Below are positions 26,901-36,658 of a DNA stretch of 64,000 nucleotides, in pieces. The translations under genes were made by a program, and so were the position numbers. Each line of letters begins with the position of its first letter. Positions within the stretch are counted from its first letter, which is position 1. The notes beneath the pieces were generated by a model. That model was not told where the DNA came from, did not search any database, and worked only from the letters and a program-made list of their open reading frames with translations. Source of the stretch: Achromobacter sp. ASV32 (GTDB lineage: Bacteria > Pseudomonadota > Gammaproteobacteria > Burkholderiales > Burkholderiaceae_B); NCBI RefSeq assembly GCF_016428805.1, contig NZ_JAELTJ010000004.1, positions 1-64,000 on the forward strand, written 5' to 3'.

Positions 26901-27902
26901 ATGAACCCCTTCCCGCGCATTCTTCCGCGCTGCCTCGCCGCGGCCGCAACCGCCGTCGTGGCCGTCGCCGCCCTGGCCGCCGCCACGCCAGCCGCTGCCG
27001 CTTTTCCTGAACGGCCCATCAATCTGGTGGTGCCCATGCCCCCGGGGGGCGGCACCGACGTCGTCAGTCGCCTGCTCGCCGAGCGCCTGGGCGTGGCCAC
27101 CGGCTGGAGCCTGGTGGTGCAGAACAAGCCCGGCGCCACCGGCAACATCGGCATGGACTATGTGGCCCGCGCCCAGCCTGACGGCTATACCGTCGGCATG
27201 GGCCAGGCCGCCAACCTGGCGATCAACCCCGCGCTCTATCCGAAGATGCCTTTCGATCCGAAAAAGGACTTCACCCTGGTCGGTCTGATCGCCGCCCAGC
27301 CCGTGGTCCTGGTCGTGCGCGCCGACTCGCCCTACAAGACCCTGGCCGACCTGGTCGCCGATGCAAAAAACAAACCCGCCTCGTCCCTGCGCCTGGCCTC
27401 CGCCGGCAACGGCACCATCGGCCACATGTCCGGCGTCATGCTCGCGCGTCGCGCCGGCATCGAGTTCCTGCACGTCCCCTACAAGGGCGCCGGCCCGGCC
27501 GTCACCGACCTCGTCGGCGGCCAGACCGACCTCTACTTCATCACCCCCCAAACCGCCTTCCCCCTGCTCGCCGCCCACAAACTGCGTGCCCTGGCCGTGA
27601 CCTCCAACGCCCGCCTGGCCGCCTTGCCCGACGTTCCCACCGTCGCCGAATCCGGCTACCCCGGCTTCGAAGCCTCTGCCTGGACCGGCCTGGTCGGTCC
27701 CGCCAACATGCCCCCCGACCTGGTCACCCAGCTCAACGCCCGCGTACAGACCGTCCTGAAAGAACCCGACCTGATCAAACGCCTCGAAGCCGAAGGCAGC
27801 CAACCCCTGGGCGGCACCCCCGCCGACTTCGACGCCTATCTGAAATCCGAAACCGCCAAATGGGCCGACGTCGTCAAGGCGGCAAACATCAAGATGGATT
27901 GA
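26901..27902 (+). CDS. Bug-family (TctC) periplasmic solute receptor
   Basis: A 333-residue tripartite-tricarboxylate receptor. The Sec signal peptide runs to about residue 36 (AALAAATPAAAA), followed by the Bug hallmark FPERPINLVVPMPPGGGTDV. Further signatures are NKPGATGNIGMDYVARAQPD, SAGNGTIGHMSGVM and FLHVPYKGAGPAVTDLVGG. Such receptors are hugely expanded in Alcaligenaceae and often work without adjacent TctA/TctB, as here. It probably captures the acid handled by the preceding two enzymes. The start is at 26901, with GGAGA upstream. Confidence 0.94.
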   Translation: MNPFPRILPRCLAAAATAVVAVAALAAATPAAAAFPERPINLVVPMPPGGGTDVVSRLLAERLGVATGWSLVVQNKPGATGNIGMDYVARAQPDGYTVGMGQAANLAINPALYPKMPFDPKKDFTLVGLIAAQPVVLVVRADSPYKTLADLVADAKNKPASSLRLASAGNGTIGHMSGVMLARRAGIEFLHVPYKGAGPAVTDLVGGQTDLYFITPQTAFPLLAAHKLRALAVTSNARLAALPDVPTVAESGYPGFEASAWTGLVGPANMPPDLVTQLNARVQTVLKEPDLIKRLEAEGSQPLGGTPADFDAYLKSETAKWADVVKAANIKMD

Positions 27903-28075
27903 GCAGGCAGGGCGTCCGCCGCAAGCGCGCAGCGCACGTCCTGTCGACGAACCGCCGTGCGTAAGCCCCGGCAGGGCCCCGCGGCCCTGCCGGGGCGACC
28001 TGTGAAGAACCCACTCCACACCCCCCCAGAGCCGAGCCCGTCGCACGCCGCGACTACCTGGCCCTGCCCAACCAT

Positions 28076-28105
28076 AAAAAAAGCGCCCCATAAAGAGGCG
28101 CCTTT
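28076..28105 (-). terminator. Probable rho-independent terminator of glnS
   Basis: Read leftward, GGCGCC and its partner GGGCGC form a short stem with a seven-base loop, followed by a run of seven T on the minus strand (A-run at 28076-28082 as written). It lies 24 bases beyond the glnS stop. The preceding 226-base gap after the Bug gene contains nothing else I can name. Confidence 0.75.
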
Positions 28106-28128
28106 CCCAAAAATACCCATTCAGCGAT

Positions 28129-29895
28129 TCAAGCCTGGCCCCAAGAATCCCTGAGGGTCACCACCCGATTCAAAACCGGCTTCTCCACGGAAGACTCCTT
28201 CAAATCCGCCGTGAAATACCCCAACCGCTCGAACTGCCAGGTCGCCCCCGGCGTTGCCACGGTTCCCGGCTCCAACCAGGCCGTCACCGTCTGCTTCGAG
28301 TTCGGATTCAGGCACGCGAGAAAGTCCTTGTCGCCGCCATCGGGGCGCGCATCCGCAAACAAGCGGTCGTACAGGTGAATCTGCGCCGGCACCGCATGCG
28401 CCACGCTCACCCAGGTGATATTGCCCTTGACCTTGACACTGTCCGCGCCCGGCGTGCCGCTCTTGGTTTCCGGCAGGTACTCGGCCTGCACCTCGACCAC
28501 CTCGCCGGCCTCGTTCTTGGTAAAGCCCGTGCAGCGCACCACGTAGCCGTACTTCAGGCGCACCGTGTTGCCCGGGAACAGGCGGAAGTACTTCTTGGGC
28601 GCTTCCTCGCGGAAATCATCGCGCTCGATCCACAGCTCGCGCGACAGCGGGAATTCACGCAAGCCGGCTTCCGGATCGTGCGGATTGCGCGGCGCCGTGC
28701 ACAGTTCGGACTGGCCTTCCGGATAATTGGTGATCACCAGCTTGATCGGGTCCAGCACCGCCACCGAACGCGGGGCGATCGGGTCCAGGTCGTCGCGCAC
28801 CGCCTGCTCCAGCAGGCTGTAGTCGATGCGAGAATCGGACTTGGATACGGCCGTGCGGTCGCAGAACAGGCGGATCGAGGCCGGCGTGTAGCCGCGGCGG
28901 CGCAGGCCGAAAATGGTCGGCATGCGGGGGTCGTCCCAGCCGTCCACGTGGCCTTCGCGCACCAGTTGCAGCAGCTTGCGCTTGCTGGTGACGACGTAGC
29001 TCAGGTTCAGGCGGGCGAACTCGTACTGGTGCGGCAGCGGCTGGGCCAGCTTGCCCAGCTCGGCCAGGCGCGTCAGGATCCAGTCGTAGAACGGGCGCTG
29101 GTCTTCGAATTCCAGCGTGCAGACGCTGTGGGTGATGCCTTCCAGCGCGTCTTCCACCGGGTGTGCCCAGCTGTACATCGGGTAGATGCACCATTGGTTG
29201 CCCGTGCGGTGGTGGGTGGCGTGGCGCACGCGGTACATGACCGGGTCGCGCAGGTTGATGTTGGGCGACGCCATGTTGATCTTGGCGCGCAGCACCAGGC
29301 TGCCGTCCGGGTGCTTGCCGTCGCGCATCTCGCGCAACAGCGTGATGGACTCGGCGGCCGGGCGGTTGCGCCAGGGCGAGTCGATGCCGGGTTCGGTCAG
29401 GGTGCCGCGGTTGGCGCGGATCTCGTCGGGGCTCTGTTCGTCCACGTAGGCGTGGCCGGCCTCGACCAGCGCCTCGGCAAACTCATACATGTAGCCGAAG
29501 TAGTCGCTGGCGAAATACAGGTTGTCGCGGCCGTCGGCCTTCCAGTCGAAACCGAGCCAGTGTACGGCTTCGATGATGGCGTCGACGTACTCCTGATCTT
29601 CCTTTTCGGGATTGGTGTCGTCAAAGCGCAGGTGACAGACGCCGCCGAAATCGCGGGCCAGCCCGAAATTCACGCAGATGCTTTTGGCGTGGCCGATGTG
29701 CAGGTAGCCATTGGGCTCCGGCGGGAAGCGCGTGCGGATGCGAGCCGGATCGGCTTCGCCCTGCTGTTGCACGGCCGCCGGGCCAGGCTTGCCGGCCCAA
29801 CGCTTACCCTGGAAGCGGTTGGCTTGCAGGTCGTCTTCGACGATGTTGAGCAGGAAATTGGATGCGGCGGGAGTCGGCGTCGTGGCGGAGGTCAT
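28129..29895 (-). CDS. glnS: Glutaminyl-tRNA synthetase
   Basis: A 588-residue class I synthetase. The HIGH motif is FPPEPNGYLHIGHAKSICVN, followed by GLARDFGGVCHLRFDDTNPE. The KMSKS-equivalent region is VTSKRKLLQLVREGHVDGWD, and the C-terminal beta-barrel anticodon domain has ELWIERDDFREEAPKKYFRL. It charges tRNA-Gln. The start is taken at MTSATTPTPAA (29895); an in-frame ATG ten codons earlier (29925) is possible. Divergent from the cydA-like gene. Confidence 0.95.
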   Translation of the reverse strand: MTSATTPTPAASNFLLNIVEDDLQANRFQGKRWAGKPGPAAVQQQGEADPARIRTRFPPEPNGYLHIGHAKSICVNFGLARDFGGVCHLRFDDTNPEKEDQEYVDAIIEAVHWLGFDWKADGRDNLYFASDYFGYMYEFAEALVEAGHAYVDEQSPDEIRANRGTLTEPGIDSPWRNRPAAESITLLREMRDGKHPDGSLVLRAKINMASPNINLRDPVMYRVRHATHHRTGNQWCIYPMYSWAHPVEDALEGITHSVCTLEFEDQRPFYDWILTRLAELGKLAQPLPHQYEFARLNLSYVVTSKRKLLQLVREGHVDGWDDPRMPTIFGLRRRGYTPASIRLFCDRTAVSKSDSRIDYSLLEQAVRDDLDPIAPRSVAVLDPIKLVITNYPEGQSELCTAPRNPHDPEAGLREFPLSRELWIERDDFREEAPKKYFRLFPGNTVRLKYGYVVRCTGFTKNEAGEVVEVQAEYLPETKSGTPGADSVKVKGNITWVSVAHAVPAQIHLYDRLFADARPDGGDKDFLACLNPNSKQTVTAWLEPGTVATPGATWQFERLGYFTADLKESSVEKPVLNRVVTLRDSWGQA

Positions 29896-30032
29896 TCTTG
29901 AAAGAATAGGAAAAAGCAGCGACAAAGCGTCAATTTTGCCACGTTCCCGGGACGGGCCCTTTTCCGGGGCTGCGCAAGCGGTTTCAAAGTGTCCCCCATC
30001 GCCATGTAACTGGCTCTACACTACGGCCCATC

Positions 30033-31376
30033 ATGGATATTTCCACCCTATCTTTGGCCCGTGCGCAATTCGTGGCCAGCCTGAGCTTCCTGGCATTGTT
30101 CCTTGCCGTGGCCCTGGCGCTTGCCTGGGTCCTGCTGTTTTTCAAGATCCGCGCCCGCGTGTCCGGGCAGGGCGGCTGGACGGCCGCCTACCGCTTCTGG
30201 GTCCGCATTTTCGCGCTGTCCTTCGTGCTGACCCTGGCGGCCTGCGTGCCGGTGCTGATCCAGATCGGCAGCCTGTGGGCCGGCCTGATGGACAAGATCG
30301 GCAACATCGCCGGGCCGCTGCTGGGCTACGGCATCCTGTCCGTCTTCATCCTCAAGTCATGTTTCCTGGGCGTCATGCTGTTCGGCCAGCGCCGCGTGTC
30401 CGATGGCGCCCATACCCTGGCGGTGCTGATGGTGGCGGTTGGCCAACTGGTGGCGCTGTTCTGGGTGCTGGCCCTGCAATCCTGGATGCAGACGCCCGAC
30501 GGCGCCGTCCTGGTCGACGGCCGCTACCAGGTCTATGACTGGGTGGCGGTGGTGCTCAATCCCTCCGTCGGCTGGCGCATGGCGGTGGTGGTGGTGGGCT
30601 CGGCGCTGGCCGCCGCCTTCCTGATGATGGGCGTGACCGCGATGCAGGCGCTGCGCCGTCCGCTGGACGACGGCGAACGCTGCACCTTCAAGACCGGCCT
30701 GGCCATCGCCGCCCTGGCCGCCGTACTGCAGATACCCGTGGCCATGGGCGCCGGGCAGATGGTGGCGCAATACCAGCCCGCCAAGGCCGCCGCCGCGGCG
30801 GGCTACTGGGAAAGCGGCACCGAGCCGCGTCTGGTGCTGTTCGGCTGGCCCGATGCCCGCGCCCACACCAACGTGGGCGACTGGACGCTGCGCAATACCG
30901 GCGGCATGTGGCTGCACCGCAATGAAGACGGCACCTACCAGGGGTTGGACAAGTATTCCGGCATGCTGCCGCCGGTGGCGCTGACCTTCTGGTCGCTGCG
31001 GGTGGCGGCCGGGCTGGGCCTGTTGATGCTGGCCGTGTCCTGGATCACCTTCCTGTGGACCTGGCGCCGGGGCCTGGACGTGGCCGTTCTGCCGCCATGG
31101 TGGCAGCGCGTGCTGTGCGGCATGATGTTCTCCGGCGGCATTGCCGTCGTGGCCGGCTGGTGGGTCTCCATCATCGGCCTGCAACCCTTTGCCGTGAACG
31201 GCACCGTCACGCAATCCGAGATCCTGGGCGCCGTCGCTTCGAGCACGGTGCTCTATGGCCTGCTGGGCTATGGCTTGCTCTATGCGCTACTGCTGGCGGC
31301 CTTTGCCGGCATGTTGTTCCATGCGGCGCGCTACGGCGTGGTGCCGGTGCGCAAACTGACCGGAGGTACGCCATGA
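30033..31376 (+). CDS. CydA-like (cytochrome bd subunit I homologue) lacking the conserved haem ligands
   Basis: A 447-residue membrane protein with the CydA scaffold. The retained landmarks are LARAQFVAS near the N-terminus, FLGVMLFG, LALQSWMQTP, VVLNPS, QYQPAKAAAA followed by LVLFGWPD, and AGWWVSIIGLQPF. Aligned by eye to E. coli CydA, the b558/b595 ligand positions H19, H186 and M393 correspond to L20, V185 and A325. The acidic E99 corresponds to Y99, the segment around E107 reads FILKSCF instead of FFLESTF, and the GRQPW motif reads GLQPF with I380 in place of the conserved Glu. It therefore should not bind the bd haems. It has the short Q-loop of the CIO type. It is coupled to a CydB-like gene. 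Its function is unknown. Confidence 0.9.
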   Translation: MDISTLSLARAQFVASLSFLALFLAVALALAWVLLFFKIRARVSGQGGWTAAYRFWVRIFALSFVLTLAACVPVLIQIGSLWAGLMDKIGNIAGPLLGYGILSVFILKSCFLGVMLFGQRRVSDGAHTLAVLMVAVGQLVALFWVLALQSWMQTPDGAVLVDGRYQVYDWVAVVLNPSVGWRMAVVVVGSALAAAFLMMGVTAMQALRRPLDDGERCTFKTGLAIAALAAVLQIPVAMGAGQMVAQYQPAKAAAAAGYWESGTEPRLVLFGWPDARAHTNVGDWTLRNTGGMWLHRNEDGTYQGLDKYSGMLPPVALTFWSLRVAAGLGLLMLAVSWITFLWTWRRGLDVAVLPPWWQRVLCGMMFSGGIAVVAGWWVSIIGLQPFAVNGTVTQSEILGAVASSTVLYGLLGYGLLYALLLAAFAGMLFHAARYGVVPVRKLTGGTP

Positions 31377-32428
31377 TCGCCATGCTGGCCGCCTCGCAGG
31401 GGCTCAGCCCCGACGATCCTTCCTTCTGGATGCCGCTGGCGTTCATGGGCCTGCTGTTCGTCGTCATCGCCGCCGGCATGGTGCTCGACGGCTTCGACCT
31501 GGGCGTGGGCATTTTGCTGCAACTGGCGCCGGAACAGGAGCGTGGCCGCATGATGAGCCTGCTCAGCCCCTGGCGCGACGCCAACGAGTTCTGGCTGCTG
31601 CTGGGCATGGGGCTGTTCGCGTCGGCGTTTCCTTTCGCCTGGGGCGCGGTGCTGGGCAAGCTGTACGGGCCGCTCACCTTCATGGTGCTGGGCGTGGTGC
31701 TGCGCAGCGTGGCGTTTGAATTCCGCATCCGCGCGCGCAACGAGGCCAAGCCGCGTTGGATCTTCGGTTTCTGGGCCGGGTCGCTGATCACCGCGTTCGG
31801 CCAGGGCATGCTGCTGGGCCGCATCGCCACCGGCTATCAGTCCGATGCGGGCTATGGCTGGTTTGCTTTGTTCGTGGGGCTGTGCGCCGTGGCCGCCTAT
31901 GTGCTGCTCGGCGCGTCGTGGCTGGTGATGCGTGTCGACGGCGACCTGCAACGCCGCGCCGCCAACTGGGCGCGCCATGCGATCCGCTGGACCGCCGTTG
32001 GCATGGTCGCGATCGCGGTCACGCTGGGGCTGGCCAACGCCGGCATCTTCTATAAGTGGAGCAATATCGCCCACCTGAGCCTGGCGGCCACGGTCTGGGT
32101 GCTGATGCTGGCCGGCTTCGTCGCGGCCGAAATGCTGCTGGCCCGCCTGCCGGGCCGCGCCGACCGCTTCAGCTGGCTGCCCTTCGTGCTGTGCGTGGCG
32201 CTATTTTTGCTGATGCTCAGCGGCCTGGCCTACAGCCTGTTCCCCTACCTGATCCTGGATGACATGACCCTGTGGGATGGCGCTGGCGCGCTGGGGTCGA
32301 TGCGGCTGGTGATGGCGGGCGCGGTGGTGGGCATTCCGGTGGTGCTGGTGTTCAACATCCTGGCCTACCGCTCGGTGTTCGGCAAAGAGCGCGCGCCCGT
32401 GCCGCTGTTGCCGCCGCCGTCGCCCTGA
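31373..32428 (+). CDS. CydB-like (cytochrome bd subunit II homologue)
   Basis: A 351-residue membrane protein with about eight to nine spans. It keeps the subunit II landmarks MVLDGFDLGVGILLQLAP near residue 40, ANEFWLLLGMGLFASAFPFA, and VVLRSVAFEFRIRARN. The start overlaps the preceding stop (ATGA) with GGAGG upstream, so the two are one complex. The usual G-N-x-x-W motif has become A-N-x-x-W. CydB itself binds no haem in the CIO type, so this subunit could be structurally normal. I see no CydX-like small gene after it; 80 bases separate it from the recQ end. Confidence 0.9.
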   Translation: MIAMLAASQGLSPDDPSFWMPLAFMGLLFVVIAAGMVLDGFDLGVGILLQLAPEQERGRMMSLLSPWRDANEFWLLLGMGLFASAFPFAWGAVLGKLYGPLTFMVLGVVLRSVAFEFRIRARNEAKPRWIFGFWAGSLITAFGQGMLLGRIATGYQSDAGYGWFALFVGLCAVAAYVLLGASWLVMRVDGDLQRRAANWARHAIRWTAVGMVAIAVTLGLANAGIFYKWSNIAHLSLAATVWVLMLAGFVAAEMLLARLPGRADRFSWLPFVLCVALFLLMLSGLAYSLFPYLILDDMTLWDGAGALGSMRLVMAGAVVGIPVVLVFNILAYRSVFGKERAPVPLLPPPSP

Positions 32429-32508
32429 CGGCGGGCGCTGCCTGAGCGGGCAGGGTCCCGGCCTGGCGCTCCGGCCGCCGCCACGGCGCCGGCATCAGGC
32501 CGCGGGTC

Positions 32509-34338
32509 CTACAGCACCGGCCTTGCGACCCGCTGCAGGATTTCTTCGCCGTAGGCTTCCAGCTTGCGCGCGCCCACGCCGTTGATATGGCTCAGGGCGT
32601 CCATTGACTCCGGCTGGGCCAGCGCGATTTCCCGCAGCGTGGCGTCATGGAAAATGACATACGCCGGCACGCCGTGGCTCTTGGCGACTTCGCCGCGCCA
32701 GGCGCGTAGCGCCTCGAACACCGGTTGCAGCTCGGCGGGCAGGTCCACCGCCGCGGCCTTGGGGCGGGTGCCGCCGGTCTTGCTGGAACGGGCCTTCTTT
32801 TCGGATTCGCGCCGCAGCATCAGTTGGCGTTCGCCCTTGAGCACCGCGCGGCTGCCCTCGGTCAGGGCCAAGGTGCCGAAACCCTCGCTGTCCACCGTCA
32901 ACAGGCCCTGGGCCAGCAACTGGCGCAGCACCCCGCGCCAGGCGGTGTCGCTCAGGTCTTCGCCCACCCCGAACACGCTCAGCGTTTCGTGCCCGTGCTG
33001 CCGGGTGCGGTCGGTGACTTTGCCGCGCAGGATGTCGATGATGTGGCCGGCGCCGTAGCGCTGGCCGCGTTCTTTCCAGAGCCGGTACACGGCCGACAGC
33101 ACCTTTTGCGCGGCCACGGTGCCGTCCCAGGCCTGCGGCGGGTCCAGGCAGACGTCGCAGTTGCCGCAGGCGGTGATCTGCTGGCCGAAGTACGCCAGCA
33201 GCCGCACGCGCCGGCATTCCACCGTTTCGCACAGGCCCAGCATGGCATCCAACTGCTGGCCCAGCCTGCGGCGGTAGGATTCATCGCCGGGGGATTCGTC
33301 GATCATGCGGCGCTGCTGCACGACGTCTTGCAGGCCGTAGGCCAGCCAGGCCGTGGCAGGCAGGCCGTCGCGGCCGGCGCGGCCGGTTTCCTGGTAGTAG
33401 CCCTCGACCGACTTGGGCAGGTCGATATGGGCCACGAAGCGCACGTCGGGCTTGTCGATGCCCATGCCGAACGCGATGGTGGCCACCATCACTACGCCGT
33501 CTTCGCGCAGAAAGCGGGATTGGTTGGCCGCCCGCACCTGGGCGCTCAGCCCGGCGTGATAGGGCATTGCGTCGATACCCTGGTTGCACAGGAATTCGGC
33601 GGTTTCCTCGACCCGCGCCCGCGACAGGGCGTAGACCACGCCGGATTCGCCCTCGTGCTCGGTGCGGATCATGTCCAGCAGTTGCTTGCGCACCTCGTTT
33701 TTTTCGACGATGCGGTAGCGGATATTGGGGCGGTCGAAACTGGAAACGAAGTGATGCGCGTCGTTCAGCGACAGGCGCTGGGCGATCTCGTTGCGGGTTT
33801 CGGCGGTGGCGGTCGCGGTGAGGGCGATGCGCGGCACGTCGGGCCAGCGCTCGTGCAGCATCGACAGGCCCAGGTATTCTGGCCGGAAGTCGTGGCCCCA
33901 TTGGGATACGCAGTGGGCTTCGTCGATGGCGAACAGCGCGATCCGGCCGCGATCCAGCAATTGCAGGCAGCGGTCGGTCAGCAGGCGTTCGGGGGCGACA
34001 TACAGCATGTCCAGCTCGCCGGCCAGGAAGGCTTCTTCGACATCGCGGGCCACGCGCCATTCCTGGGTTGAATTCAGGAACGCGGCGCGCACGCCCAGTT
34101 CGGTCAGGGCGTCGACCTGGTCCTGCATCAGCGCGATCAGGGGAGACACGATGATGCCGGTGCCTTCGCGCACCAGGGACGGGATCTGATAACAGAGCGA
34201 TTTGCCGCCGCCCGTGGGCATCAGGACCAGCGCATCGCCGCCGTCAATGACCTGCTGGACAATGGCTTGCTGGTCGCCGCGGAAGGATTCGTAACCGAAA
34301 ACGCGCTGCAGTACACCTAGAGCGCGCGCGTCAGACAT
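32509..34338 (-). CDS. recQ: ATP-dependent DNA helicase RecQ
   Basis: 609 residues, the E. coli RecQ length. Walker A is [17 protein letters not shown], the DEAH box sits in [20 protein letters not shown], and motif VI is [15 protein letters not shown]. The RQC zinc site has [10 protein letters not shown] then C-G-N-C-D-V-C-L, and the HRDC domain is at the end ([20 protein letters not shown]). It unwinds DNA in recombinational repair and RecF-pathway gap processing. Single gene convergent with the cydB-like gene. Confidence 0.96.
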   Translation of the reverse strand: MSDARALGVLQRVFGYESFRGDQQAIVQQVIDGGDALVLMPTGGGKSLCYQIPSLVREGTGIIVSPLIALMQDQVDALTELGVRAAFLNSTQEWRVARDVEEAFLAGELDMLYVAPERLLTDRCLQLLDRGRIALFAIDEAHCVSQWGHDFRPEYLGLSMLHERWPDVPRIALTATATAETRNEIAQRLSLNDAHHFVSSFDRPNIRYRIVEKNEVRKQLLDMIRTEHEGESGVVYALSRARVEETAEFLCNQGIDAMPYHAGLSAQVRAANQSRFLREDGVVMVATIAFGMGIDKPDVRFVAHIDLPKSVEGYYQETGRAGRDGLPATAWLAYGLQDVVQQRRMIDESPGDESYRRRLGQQLDAMLGLCETVECRRVRLLAYFGQQITACGNCDVCLDPPQAWDGTVAAQKVLSAVYRLWKERGQRYGAGHIIDILRGKVTDRTRQHGHETLSVFGVGEDLSDTAWRGVLRQLLAQGLLTVDSEGFGTLALTEGSRAVLKGERQLMLRRESEKKARSSKTGGTRPKAAAVDLPAELQPVFEALRAWRGEVAKSHGVPAYVIFHDATLREIALAQPESMDALSHINGVGARKLEAYGEEILQRVARPVL

Positions 34339-34431
34339 GGGGGTAGGCCGTAAGCATCATGGCGGGGATTTTAAGCCGCAAATCTGGACGCCCGGGCGCG
34401 GGAGGATATTTCCGTCCGTCCGGCAAGCCGG

Positions 34432-35736
34432 TTACCAACTGAGCCAGGTGCCGCGCATGAACGTATCCACCGGCATGCTGAGGTTGGCCCGCCACTCGTA
34501 GTTGCCGGAGATGATGTCCCGGTCGGCGCCTACCGCCAGCTTGACCTTGGGCGCCACGAACATGCTGTGGGTCAGCCCTACGCGTTGCTCGGCCAGGGTC
34601 GAGCCCTCGTGCAGCCCCGAATAGGTGCCGCTGAGCGTGCCCCAGCCGGTGATCGGCACGCCGGCCGACAGCGTATTGCGGATTTGCGGGGCCGTGGCCA
34701 CGCCGCCGGAATAGCTGGACAGGTCGCCAAAGCCGGCGCCGATCTGCTCGTTGGTATAGCCCAGGTTGACTGCATCGGCCACATCGACGCTGTAGCCGAA
34801 GCGGTAGCGCCAGGCGCTGGCCGCGTCGAACGAGCTCTGGGTGGCGCCAGCCTGGAAGGTGCCGTAGTCGCCGGCGGCGTAGGTCGTGCCCATGCCGCGG
34901 GTGGTCAGGGACGGGGCGCTTTGCATCTGGCCTTCGAGGGTCAGCGCGGGCGTCAGGCCGTAGCGGACGGTGCCGCTGCCCACGGACGCGCCGTAGTCCA
35001 CCGCGCCGGACGTGGCGCCCGGGTCCATGCGGTTCAGCTTGCCCAGCGATGACGAATAGCCGAAGCTGCCTTCGGGCAGAGTGGCGCCCGACCCTTGCCA
35101 GTTCGAGATCTGCAGCCCGCCCACTGGCGCGCTGCTGCCCCAGGCGGGGGCGTTGGCGCTGATGTTGCCCACCGCGACGGTCGGGCCCGAGGTGTTGCGG
35201 TAGACCCAGTTGCGGTCGCCGCCGTAGCGCAGGCCGTCTTGTCCGCTGACCGAGGAGAACCAGGGGCGGCTGGGCCGCGATACGCCGGAAATCACCACCA
35301 CCGGCACCCGAGGTATGTCCCCGCTTTCCAGGTCGAGCGCATAGCTGGGCGAATCGGGGGCGGCCGTCTCGGCGGCCCCGCAATTGAGCGCGCTAGTTCC
35401 GGCGCCGTCACCCGACAGCGTGGAGCCCGTCCCCGGTATTACGTCGATATCAGCGGCGGTCCCGGCGACGCTGGTATCCATGCCGGGTTCGGCCGTCTGC
35501 AGATCGCACGGGGACGGATCCAACGGCACTGCCCGTGATTCGATCGAGGGCGCGGGCCGTACCGGCACCGGCTGCACCGGCGACAGCGCGCCGATACCGC
35601 GCGCCACGGAGGCGGGAACTGGCGTAGGAGAGGAGGGGGCGGACGGGCCGCCGAACGCCGGGATCAACGGGCAGGCCAAGCCAGCCGTGAACGCCGCGTG
35701 CAACAGCCGTCTGCGCCAGATGGCAGGGGCGACCAT
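34432..35736 (-). CDS. Secreted protein with usher-like outer-membrane beta-barrel repeats
   Basis: A 434-residue protein. An N-terminal signal-like segment (RRRLLHAAFTAGLACPLIPA) is followed by a Pro/Ala/Ser-rich linker to about residue 150. From about 150 the protein consists of alternating beta strands rich in Gly, Tyr and Thr (GTVRYGLTPALTLEGQMQSA; AAGDYGTFQAGATQS; YRFGYSVDVADAVNLGYTNE). These resemble the barrel of fimbrial ushers. It ends in Trp, as outer-membrane barrel proteins often end in an aromatic residue. Only part of an usher is present and no chaperone or pilin genes are adjacent. Function unknown. Confidence 0.75.
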   Translation of the reverse strand: MVAPAIWRRRLLHAAFTAGLACPLIPAFGGPSAPSSPTPVPASVARGIGALSPVQPVPVRPAPSIESRAVPLDPSPCDLQTAEPGMDTSVAGTAADIDVIPGTGSTLSGDGAGTSALNCGAAETAAPDSPSYALDLESGDIPRVPVVVISGVSRPSRPWFSSVSGQDGLRYGGDRNWVYRNTSGPTVAVGNISANAPAWGSSAPVGGLQISNWQGSGATLPEGSFGYSSSLGKLNRMDPGATSGAVDYGASVGSGTVRYGLTPALTLEGQMQSAPSLTTRGMGTTYAAGDYGTFQAGATQSSFDAASAWRYRFGYSVDVADAVNLGYTNEQIGAGFGDLSSYSGGVATAPQIRNTLSAGVPITGWGTLSGTYSGLHEGSTLAEQRVGLTHSMFVAPKVKLAVGADRDIISGNYEWRANLSMPVDTFMRGTWLSW

Positions 35737-35947
35737 AACGACAGTGTAGAAAGGGGACGCTGCCGCAGCTGTAAACGATTATTAGTAAACCGGACCAGGG
35801 GCTGCGGACAGTGGGGCTATTTTAGGGCCAGTTGCGCCGGACCTGCCACGCTGGCTCGAATTGGCCGCCAACGGCGGCAAACATCGTGCAACAGGTATAT
35901 TTCAGATGATTTCCTGCCCCTTGCTCCGGAAGGCGGACGGCTCCACT

Positions 35948-36658
35948 ATGGCATCCATGGACACTCACCACACCAAGCTGCTGGTCGTCGACGACGACCC
36001 GGCCCTGCGGCAATTGCTGGCCGACTACCTCAACCGGCACGGCTACGACACGCTGCTGGCGCCGGACGCCAGCGACCTGCCGTCGCGCATCACCCGCTAC
36101 GCCCCCGACCTGCTGGTGCTGGATCGCATGCTGCCCGGCGGCGACGGCGCCGACGCCTGCCGCCGCCTGCGCGAGCAGGGCGAAGACATCCCCGTCATCC
36201 TGCTGACGGCCCGCGATGAAGCCGTCGACCGCATCATCGGCCTGGAGGCCGGTGCCGACGACTACGTCGGCAAACCCTTCGACCCGCGCGAACTCCTGGC
36301 CCGCATCGAGGCGGTGCTGCGGCGCAAGCGCGGCCCGTCGGCCCTGACCAAGGATGCCCCGGTGTCCTTCGGCCCGTTCCTGTTCGACCCGTCCACCCGC
36401 CAGTTGTCGCGCGAGGGCACCGTGGTCAAGCTGACCGGCGGCGAAATCAACCTGCTGGAAGCGTTGGTGCGCAACGCCGGCAAACCGCTGTCGCGTGAGC
36501 GCCTGCTGGCCCTGGCGCGCGACGACGATGCCGGCGAACGCAACGACCGCGCCATCGACATCGCCATCCTGCGCCTGCGGCGCGTCATCGAAGACGATCC
36601 CAAGCAACCCCGCTGGATCCAGACCGTCTGGGGCATTGGCTACCGGTTTTCACCCTGA
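35948..36658 (+). CDS. OmpR-family two-component response regulator
   Basis: A 236-residue regulator. The receiver domain has acidic pocket DDD, phospho-acceptor Asp in LLVLDRMLPGGDG, and conserved Thr/Lys in LLTAR and GKPFDPREL. The C-terminal winged helix has LTGGEINLLEALVRNAGKPL, RAIDIAILRLRRVIEDDPKQ and WGIGYRF. Its stop overlaps the sensor kinase ATG (TGATG). A second in-frame ATG at 35957 is an alternative start. The gene set is EnvZ/OmpR-like but the regulon is not readable. The 211 bases upstream contain no recognisable gene. Confidence 0.94.
   Translation: MASMDTHHTKLLVVDDDPALRQLLADYLNRHGYDTLLAPDASDLPSRITRYAPDLLVLDRMLPGGDGADACRRLREQGEDIPVILLTARDEAVDRIIGLEAGADDYVGKPFDPRELLARIEAVLRRKRGPSALTKDAPVSFGPFLFDPSTRQLSREGTVVKLTGGEINLLEALVRNAGKPLSRERLLALARDDDAGERNDRAIDIAILRLRRVIEDDPKQPRWIQTVWGIGYRFSP

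Noticed and set aside
30033-31376. CydA ligand loss caused by a frameshift or sequencing error
   Set aside because: The frame is continuous over 447 codons. Conserved scaffold motifs are found on both sides of each substituted ligand and the substitutions are independent, so error is unlikely.
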